The translations under genes and the position numbers were made by a program. Below the pieces are notes generated by a model, which was given only the letters and a program-made list of their open reading frames with translations, was not told the origin of the DNA and did no database searches. A DNA stretch of 64,000 nucleotides. It comes from Yinghuangia sp045039925. GTDB taxonomy: Bacteria; Actinomycetota; Actinomycetes; Streptomycetales; Streptomycetaceae. Location of the stretch: NCBI GenBank assembly GCA_045039925.1, contig CP108401.1:1-64000 (forward strand), in the 5' to 3' direction. This document shows, one piece after another, positions 58,754 through 64,000 of this stretch. How positions within the stretch are numbered: position 1 is the first letter of the stretch; each line of letters starts with the position of its first letter.

Positions 58754-59191
58754 GTGTCCACGTTTTCCGAAGAGCATCTCGAGCTGTTGAAGCGCCATCA
58801 GGCCGCAGAGAACGCGCACGATCTGGAAGCCACGCTGGCCACGCTCGCCGACGACTGCGTGTTCCACGACCTCCCCAGCGGCCGACGGTGGATCGGCCAC
58901 GAAGGCGCTACGGAGTACTACCAGACCTGGTGGAAGGCCTTTGATCACCGGGTTACGAGTGAGCGGCTGCATTTCCCCGCGCCGCACCTCGCCATCGCGG
59001 AGACCCGCTGGGCGGGACAGCACGTCGGTGAGTACTGGGGAATCGCCCCCACCGGGCGACCGATCGACGTCCCCGTGGTCATTTTCGTGGAGATCCGGGA
59101 CGGGCTCATGGCCGGGGAGCGGTTCATCTGGGATCGCGCGAGCCTCCTCACCCAGTTGGGAGCCGGGCCGGGGATTTGGGGCCAGGCCTGA
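58754..59191 (+). CDS. SnoaL-like/NTF2-family protein
   Basis: 145 residues, GTG 58754 with AGGAGAAAG eight bases upstream. Text HLELLKRHQAAENAHDLEATLATLADDCVFHDLPSGRRWIGHEGATEYYQTWWKAF is the standard start of this cone-shaped fold, and IFVEIRDGLMAGERFIWD is near the end. The family includes polyketide cyclases, isomerases and dehydratases; the reaction here is unknown. It is divergent from the NIPSNAP gene and ends at a hairpin, with DUF2867 copy 3 downstream. Confidence 0.88.
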   Translation: MSTFSEEHLELLKRHQAAENAHDLEATLATLADDCVFHDLPSGRRWIGHEGATEYYQTWWKAFDHRVTSERLHFPAPHLAIAETRWAGQHVGEYWGIAPTGRPIDVPVVIFVEIRDGLMAGERFIWDRASLLTQLGAGPGIWGQA

Positions 59192-59199
59192 CGGGTGGC

Positions 59200-59230
59200 G
59201 CCGTACCGCGCGGCGGCGGCGCGGTACGGC
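59200..59230 (+). terminator. GC hairpin between the SnoaL-like and DUF2867 genes
   Basis: GCCGTACCGCGC (59200-59211) and GCGCGGTACGGC (59219-59230) form a perfect 12-bp stem with a 7-base loop, nine bases after the SnoaL stop. It probably ends that transcript, so the DUF2867 gene may have its own promoter. Confidence 0.8.
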
Positions 59231-59332
59231 AGTGCCGTCGGCGTCGAGGAGACGGTCAGCGCTCCCGAACAGGACCGCAGCCGTACGGGAGTCGGCAGCG
59301 GGTATTGCCGGCCGACACGAGAGGTCGAGCCC

Positions 59333-59965
59333 ATGCCGCAGGTCGCCAAGACCACGCATGCTGCACAGCCGTGGCGCATCCACGAGATCACGAGTGACTT
59401 CAGAGTCGAGGACGTGTGGTCATTCCGCACTCCCGGCGCCGGACCGGGCGACTTCCCGGCCATGCTCGCGGCCATGCGCACACACGGAGGCCTTGCAAAG
59501 CAGCCGGGTCCCGCGAAGTTCCTGTTCATCGCGCGATGGAAGCTCGGCGCCCTGCTCGGCTGGGACAAACCCTCGGCGGGCGTCGGAGCACGGGTCGCCA
59601 CGCTGCGCGACCGTCTGCCGACCGACCTGGAACACGCCCCCCGCGGCCCCGACTCCGCAACCATGCCCCTCAAGGCGGTCTACGAGCTCGACCGCGAGGC
59701 TGCGCGGGAGCTGGCGAACAGGACCGTGCACGCGGTGATGCACCTCGGGTGGACCCAGACCGCCGACGGCGACTACGGGCTGACCATGGCCGTCCTCGTG
59801 AAGCCCAACGGCCGCCTCGGCCGCCTCTACATGGCCCTCATCGCACCGTTCCGGCACCTGGTCGTCTACCCCGCGTTGACGCGGAACTGGGAACGCGCCT
59901 GGCGCGACCGTGACCTGGACCCCCGCGGACCTGTGCGCCGCCCGTCGGCGAAGCCCAGCGGCTAG
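59333..59965 (+). CDS. DUF2867-family protein, copy 3
   Basis: 210 residues, ATG 59333 with GAGAGG upstream. It matches copies 1 and 2 (WRIHEITSDFRVEDVWSFR, GAGPGDFPAML, RWKLGALLGWDKPSAGVG, LANRTVHAVMHLGWT, KPNGRLGRLYMALIAPFRHLVVYPALTRNWERAWRD). It lacks the flavoprotein and membrane partners of the other two. The stop codon TAG (59963-59965) is part of the CTAG target of the IS5 element that follows, so the reading frame ended there before the insertion. Confidence 0.86.
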   Translation: MPQVAKTTHAAQPWRIHEITSDFRVEDVWSFRTPGAGPGDFPAMLAAMRTHGGLAKQPGPAKFLFIARWKLGALLGWDKPSAGVGARVATLRDRLPTDLEHAPRGPDSATMPLKAVYELDREAARELANRTVHAVMHLGWTQTADGDYGLTMAVLVKPNGRLGRLYMALIAPFRHLVVYPALTRNWERAWRDRDLDPRGPVRRPSAKPSG

Positions 59966-59974
59966 GCCGTGTCT

Positions 59975-60489
59975 TCAAAGTGGCCGTAGCCAGAGCAGGG
60001 TTGCTGCCAGGGTGACGACGGCTTGGTAGGAGGTTGCGGTCTTGTCGTAGCGGGTGGCGATGGCGCGGTAGTGCTTGAGGCGGTTGAAGCAGCGTTCGAC
60101 GACGTTGCGGCGGCGGTAGGCCTGCGGGTCGAAGCCGCAGAGGCGTTCGCCGCGCCGGATCCGTCCGTTGAGCTGGTCGATCCGTTCGGGGATGGTGTGC
60201 TTGATCCCGCGTTTGCGCAGATAGGCGCGGATCTTGCGGGAGCTGTAGCCCTTGTCGGCGACGACACGGTCCGGGCGGGTGCGGGGTCGGCCCGGTCCGC
60301 GGTGGCCGACGCGGATGCGGTTGATGACGTTCTCGAACTGGGTGCAGTCGTTGCGCTGGCCGCCGGTGAGGACGAACGCGAGGGGCCGGCCGCGGCCGTC
60401 GCAGGCGAGGTGGATCTTCGTGGTCAGTCCTCCTCGGGATCGGCCGAGGGCGTGATCCTCCGGTTCGTCCCCGCCCAGGTCCCCTTTTT
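59975..60489 (-). CDS. IS5-family transposase, OrfB part, second element
   Basis: Reached by -1 frameshift. It contains SRGGLTTKIHLACDGRGRPLAFVLT, RVVADKGYSSRKIRAYLRKRG (catalytic Asp) and RRNVVERCFNRLKHYRAIATRYDKTATSYQA, including the catalytic Glu of the DDE triad. The stop is inside the left terminal repeat. It is translated as a fusion with OrfA. Confidence 0.85.
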
Positions 60490-60828
60490 CGCGCCGGCGG
60501 CGTGCTGGTGGACGCGCACCAGGGTGGAGTCGACCGCGACCAGCCAGTCCACGTCCGCGTGCCGATGGGCCTGGACCGCGGCGAGCATGCGGGTGAACGT
60601 GCCGTCCAGCGCCCACCTGCGGAAACGGGTGTAGACCGACTGCCACGACCCATACCTGGCGGGCACATCCCGCCATGCGGCACCGGCGCGGATCTTCCAC
60701 ACGATCCCGTTGAGGACGGTTCGGTCGTCCGCACGCGGACGACCGAACGAGGACGGCGGCAGGAACGGCCGCATCAACTCCCACTCCTCGTCCGTCAATT
60801 CATAGCGACGAATCACGGGAGCCATCAT
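60424..60828 (-). CDS. IS5-family transposase, OrfA part, second element
   Basis: 134 residues starting MMAPVIRRYELTDEEWELMRPFLPP, with VLNGIVWKIRAGAAWRDVPARYGSWQSVYTRFRRW and WLVAVDSTLVRVHQHAAGAKK (first catalytic Asp). After AAAAAGGGG the zero frame continues about 20 unrelated residues and stops at 60424; a -1 shift gives OrfB. Confidence 0.85.
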   Translation of the reverse strand: MMAPVIRRYELTDEEWELMRPFLPPSSFGRPRADDRTVLNGIVWKIRAGAAWRDVPARYGSWQSVYTRFRRWALDGTFTRMLAAVQAHRHADVDWLVAVDSTLVRVHQHAAGAKKGTWAGTNRRITPSADPEED

Positions 60829-60860
60829 CCCGCGTCACCACTTTGAAGACACGACCTAGG

Positions 60861-61938
60861 TGTATTGATCACGAGCGTTGTTGACGGTCGGGTCTTGATC
60901 ACGGCGAAGACCTCCGGTGTGGTGGAGGTGTCTAGGCTTCACCGCACAACGGAGGTCTTCGTGTCCCACCGTAATGCCCGGCTGACCGTGCACGGCAGGC
61001 GACTGTTGGTCGAACGCGTCGCCCAGGGCCGTCCGGTCGCGCATGTCGCCGCCGAGATGGGCGTCTCGCGGGCGACAGCGCACAAGTGGGTGCGCCGCTG
61101 GCGGACCGAGGGCGAGCCCGGCCTGCGCGACCGCTCGTCGCGGCCGCGCACGACCCCGCACCGCACCGACGCGGCGACAGAGGCCCGCGTGGTCGCGCTG
61201 CGGGCCGAGCGAAGCTCGGCCCGGCCCGCATCGGGCCGATCCTGGGCCTGCCGGCCTCCACCGTGCACAGGATCCTGGTCCGGCACCGTCTCAACCGCCT
61301 CGCCTGGATCGACCGGCCGACCGGCCGGGTCATCCGCCGCTACGAACACCCCGCGCCCGGCGACCTGGTCCACGTCGACATCAAGAAACTCGGCAACATC
61401 CCCGACGGTGGCGGCTGGCGCGCCGTCGGCCGCGAGGCCGGCGAACGCAACCGGCAGGCCACCACCCCCGCACGCCGCAGCTGCAAACCGGTCATCGGGC
61501 ACAGCTACGTCCACTCCGCCGTCGACGACCACTCCCGCCTGGCCTACAGCGAGATCCTCGCCGACGAACGGCAGGAGACCGCCGCCGCGTTCTGGACCCG
61601 CGCGCACGCGTTCTTCGCCGCCCACGGCGTCACCGTCCGCCGCGTGCTCACCGACAACGGCTCCTGCTACAAGTCCAAGCTGTTCAGCCGTACGCTCACC
61701 GCCGCCGGCATCACCCACAAACGCATACGGCCCTACCGCCCGCAGACCAACGGCAAAGTCGAACGCTTCAACCGCACCCTGCTCGACGAATGGGCCTACC
61801 TGCGGCCCTACACCAGCAACCAGGAACGGGCCGACGCACTCGGCCCGTTCCTCCACACCTACAACCACCACCGCTGCCACACCGCACTCGGCGGACACCC
61901 GCCGATCACCCGGATAAACAACGCTGCGGGTCAATACA
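60861..61938 (+). mobile_element. IS481-family element abutting the IS5 element
   Basis: The ends share TGTATTGA and AGCGTTGTT as imperfect inverted repeats (left 60861 onward; right complement ending 61938). CCTAGG flanks the element on both sides (60855-60860 and 61939-61944). It inserted into the CTAG at the right boundary of the 59966 element, so it came later. The transposase is frameshifted. Confidence 0.82.
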
Positions 61939-61943
61939 CCTAG
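60961..61943 (+). pseudogene. IS481-family transposase, frameshifted
   Basis: GTG 60961 starts SHRNARLTVHGRRLLVERVAQGRPVAHVAAEMGVSRATAHKWVRRW (HTH). Near 61210 one base is missing compared with the expected RERKLGPARIG: the first frame gives AERSSARP, and the continuation KLGPARIGPILGLPASTVHRIL appears in another frame. The catalytic part is then intact: DLVHVDIKKLG, HSAVDDHSRLAYSEIL, LTDNGSCYKS, KVERFNRTLLDEWAY (DDE). It is inactive unless frameshifting occurs. Confidence 0.85.
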
Positions 61944-61949
61944 GCCGTG

Positions 61950-62588
61950 TCACGGCGAGTAGGGGCGATGGCGGTGTTGAACAAGAAACCCCGCCCGCCA
62001 CGCGACGGCGTTCTCCGCGTCGGTGCCCCGTAATCGGGAGTACCCGTGCACGACGGCGACCTCCGGGTGCGCACCGCCGGGCAAGGCGACCACCCCACCG
62101 AAACGGAGGTCGCCCGCGAACCACACCGCGAGGCGGCCGCCGGGTCGCAGCGTGGCAAGTGCCTGCGTCGGCCACCGGACCTCGAGTTGAACGGTGCCAT
62201 GAGGAGTGCCGTCAGGACGCAGGAGCCCGAACACGACGGTCGCGTTGCCCCGCGTGTCCGGCGCCCCGACGGCCACGACGGTGGCCGGCCACGTCTCCCA
62301 GCTACATGCCGAGAGCACCGAATACGCGGTCGGACGGCCCGGCAGCAGTATCGCGAGCGCGCCGGCGGTCATGACGCCGCACACGATCACCAGGAGGCGC
62401 CACGGGCTCGGCAGGAGAGCCGCACACGGGGTCGCCGCGGCCACCGTCAGGAAGAGCGCCAACCTGAACTGGCGCGCGGTCGGCATGCGCCACTTCGGCG
62501 TCCGTTTGACCTGCTCGGAGACGCCGGTCGTCCGAAGGGCCACGTCGCTCGACACCCAGTAGCCGAAATCGAGCGCGGTTTCCTGCAT
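61950..62588 (-). CDS. Membrane protein of unknown function
   Basis: 212 residues from ATG 62588 (GGGGG six bases upstream). Two close hydrophobic segments (FRLALFLTVAAATPCAALL and WRLLVIVCGVMTAGALAILL) form a hairpin, followed by a soluble beta-rich domain: WPATVVAVGAPDTRGNATVVFGLLRPDGTPHGTVQLEVRWPTQ, GGRLAVWFAGDLRFGGVVALPGG. This resembles DUF3592-like or OB-fold domains beside membrane anchors. There are no catalytic motifs. Its stop is eleven bases from the IS481 element's flank. Confidence 0.72.
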   Translation of the reverse strand: MQETALDFGYWVSSDVALRTTGVSEQVKRTPKWRMPTARQFRLALFLTVAAATPCAALLPSPWRLLVIVCGVMTAGALAILLPGRPTAYSVLSACSWETWPATVVAVGAPDTRGNATVVFGLLRPDGTPHGTVQLEVRWPTQALATLRPGGRLAVWFAGDLRFGGVVALPGGAHPEVAVVHGYSRLRGTDAENAVAWRAGFLVQHRHRPYSP

Positions 62589-62786
62589 CAACAACCCCCA
62601 ACGAGCTGATTTCCGTCGGCGACCGTAGCGGCACCGCTGTTCAGGGCGACGGCATGAAGGCAACAGGGACGGGACCGATTCGTCGGAAGGCGTCGGGTTC
62701 CACTCACGGCGTCAGGAGGCCGGAGAAGTCCCGAGATGCTCGCGGAGCGGTACGCGGCCGACAGCGCGACAGGACCGCGGAACCGG

Positions 62787-63224
62787 CTACGCGTCCGGGC
62801 GCTGCGGATCTTCGCACCGGGTCTTGAGGGCGGCCGCCTCGATCTCGATGTAGCGGCGGGTCCGTGCGCCGGTGAGGAGGCCGATCGCCGGTGCGAGGAA
62901 GCCGGTCTGGCTGATGCTCAGGCGTACTTCGGTGCCGCCGTCGCCGTGGGGACTCAGGTCGTGCCGGGCGATGGTGGTGACACCGAGCGCCGCGGTTTCC
63001 CACACGAAGGCGACTTGCGGGGTCCACTCGGTCACTCGCCACACCAGCGCGGGCATCTTCGGCTGCTTGACGCGGACCTCGCTGCCGAGCCCGAGCGGGC
63101 CCTCCCCGAGCGGCTGGACCGTACTCATCGTGGCGATGTAGTCGGGCCATGCCACGACATCCGCCAGGGCGGGCCAGACGTCGGCTGGCGCTGCGGCCAC
63201 TGTGGTGCGGGTCTCGAAAATCAT
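62787..63224 (-). CDS. SRPBCC-family (polyketide cyclase-like) protein, paralogue B
   Basis: 145 residues from ATG 63224 (GGAGG eight bases upstream). It has RTTVAAAPADVWPALADVVAWPDYIATMSTVQPLGEGPLGLGSEVRVKQPKMPALVWRV, and TGFLAPAIGLLTGARTRRYIEIEA at the C-terminus. These parallel the 14806 protein closely, including the RY(L/I) helix and the WP(E/D) pair at the start. The ligand is unknown. It lies between a membrane gene and an intergenic region preceding Lsr2. Confidence 0.86.
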   Translation of the reverse strand: MIFETRTTVAAAPADVWPALADVVAWPDYIATMSTVQPLGEGPLGLGSEVRVKQPKMPALVWRVTEWTPQVAFVWETAALGVTTIARHDLSPHGDGGTEVRLSISQTGFLAPAIGLLTGARTRRYIEIEAAALKTRCEDPQRPDA

Positions 63225-63592
63225 CCCTCGGACCTCCATTGCAACTCTCGCGCGGGAACGCCGCTGTGCCGTCCGCGCCGTCCAAATCGGCGCATCGGTG
63301 ACAATCCGCCGTGCCAAATGTCCGTGCCCGCACCGCAAGCCCGCGCACAATCCTGCGGAATTGGGCCGCTCGCCATATGACAAGCCGACGGATGACGGCC
63401 CGGCATATGCGGTGCGGCTGCCAGGATGCTCGGTGGGACGGCGCCGGGATTGCAAAAGAGCGCCGCCAATAGCGCGGCAGCCGGTTCTCGGGCCCTTCCG
63501 GCAACACCGATTGCCCCATTCGGGCAAATCGGGCAGGCCTGCAGTCCTTCCTATACGATCGGCCCTTCGAGGAGGAAGGGGATTTCTGACTT
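63225..63592. other. Intergenic region upstream of Lsr2 and SRPBCC
   Basis: About 370 bases between divergent genes. It contains both promoters; CTATACGAT at 63551-63559 may be a -10 for the Lsr2 gene. Other frames are shadows. Confidence 0.4.
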
Positions 63593-63922
63593 ATGGCGCA
63601 ACGAGTGGTCACCCTCTATACAGATGACGTCACCGGCAAGGAAGGCGAGGACATCGCGACCCACACCTTCAGCCTGGACGGGGTCGACTACGAGATCGAC
63701 CTCGGCGCGAACACCTACCAGCAACTGCTCGACGCGCTCGGGCCGTACTTCAAGGCCGGCCGGAAGGCCGGCGCCGCGCGCCGCGGCGGCAAGGCCCGCC
63801 CCGTGAGCCAGGGGCCGTCCCCTGCCTTGGTCCGCGAGTGGGCGCAGGCACAGGGCATCGAGGTCAGCAGCCGCGGCAGGATCCCGGCGGATGTCATCGA
63901 CAAGTACCGGGCTGCGCACTGA
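63593..63922 (+). CDS. lsr2: Lsr2-family nucleoid-associated protein
   Basis: 109 residues, ATG 63593; GGAGGAAGGGG lies about 12 bases upstream. The N-terminal dimer domain (QRVVTLYTDDVTGKEGEDIATHTFSLDGVDYEIDL) is followed by a Lys/Arg linker and the DNA-binding part REWAQAQGIEVSSRGRIPADVIDKYRAAH. The RGR at 94-96 is the AT-hook-like motif that inserts into the minor groove. Lsr2 silences A/T-rich foreign DNA. Streptomycetes often have two paralogues; which one this is cannot be told. Its presence here, near A/T-rich accessory genes, is notable. Confidence 0.93.
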   Translation: MAQRVVTLYTDDVTGKEGEDIATHTFSLDGVDYEIDLGANTYQQLLDALGPYFKAGRKAGAARRGGKARPVSQGPSPALVREWAQAQGIEVSSRGRIPADVIDKYRAAH

Positions 63923-63934
63923 CCGGAGGTTCCC

Positions 63935-64000
63935 TTGGGTCGGGGTGGGCGCTGGCCGCAGTGGTGGCCAGCACCACCCGGCGTCGCGGACACCTCGACG
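63935..64000 (+). CDS. Possible start of a gene cut by the window edge
   Basis: TTG 63935 lies seven bases after GGAGG (63924-63928), and the frame stays open to the end (MGRGGRWPQWWPAPPG and on). Only 22 codons are visible. It could be a cotranscribed gene after lsr2. No family can be assigned. Confidence 0.3.
   Translation, partial: MGRGGRWPQWWPAPPGVADTST

Larger units (their letters stand above)
59966..60855 (-). mobile_element. Complete 890-bp IS5-family element, second type
   Basis: Terminal repeats: 59966-59983 (GCCGTGTCTTCAAAGTGG) and the complement at 60838-60855, differing at one base. Target duplication CTAG at 59962-59965 and 60856-60859. The transposase is split in two frames with an A5G4 slip site at 60481-60489. 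It differs from the 15363 element in ends and sequence, so two distinct IS5-family elements are present here. Confidence 0.9.

Overview
The window is very GC-rich, with strongly G/C-biased third codon positions, frequent GTG/TTG starts, GGAGG-type ribosome sites, many Pro/Thr-rich secreted proteins and lipoproteins, an Lsr2 homologue and a LAXTG (class E sortase) sorting signal. This fits a Streptomyces-like actinomycete. The gene content is accessory in character: regulators, secreted proteins, paralogue sets, broken genes and four insertion sequences, and no ribosomal, tRNA or core metabolic block. A chromosome arm is therefore likely. The species cannot be told from the sequence.

Region 1-9 kb. 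It opens with the end of an IS5-family element and a RibD-like reductase. A compact minus-strand RiPP cluster at 2.2-5.6 kb follows: a precursor with six exact 12-residue FSSxV repeats (fxsA-like), a radical SAM/SPASM maturase of FxsB type, an AAC(3)-type N-acetyltransferase translationally coupled to it, and a possible small hypothetical protein. Beyond it lies a Tat-exported tachylectin-propeller/DMF-amidase-like protein whose start abuts a 19-copy 9-bp minisatellite.

Region 9-19 kb. A LARTG wall-anchored protein, an ECF sigma factor coupled to a membrane Pro-rich partner, the first of three related lipoproteins, a peptide deformylase with an unknown partner, an SRPBCC protein, an intact 846-bp IS5-family element sitting exactly at the stop codon of a secreted protein gene, a polytopic membrane protein and a frameshifted Coq4-like gene.

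Region 19-30 kb. A TetR gene and a 30-bp palindrome face an operon of membrane protein, DUF2867, FAD oxidoreductase and a second DUF2867. Then come a DHA2 exporter, a DUF3558-type lipoprotein, a fragment of an ABC1 kinase gene, a membrane protein, a glyoxalase-fold protein and an I36-like inhibitor.

Region 30-50 kb. A 1,321-residue NocE-like protein combines a lytic-transglycosylase-like, a golvesin-like and an SGNH-hydrolase domain. It ends at a strong terminator facing a ricin-type lectin gene. After that: a DUF6247 pair, an ArsB/NhaD transporter, a DUF4145 protein, a glycosyltransferase, a duplicated-domain HExxH protein, an intact Coq4-like protein, an ABC1 kinase, a beta-helix lipoprotein and a large NB-ARC/LuxR regulator divergent from an anti-sigma-type ATPase.

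Region 50-64 kb. Two more members of the lipoprotein family in tandem, a second TetR with a divergent ABM-like gene, a Uma2 nuclease with a leaderless-type promoter, several secreted proteins, an RDD protein, NIPSNAP and SnoaL-like proteins, a third DUF2867 gene whose stop codon carries a second IS5-family element with an IS481 element abutting it, a membrane protein, a second SRPBCC protein and Lsr2. No tRNA, rRNA or CRISPR array was seen. The clearest candidate for a new system is the six-core cyclophane-type RiPP cluster.
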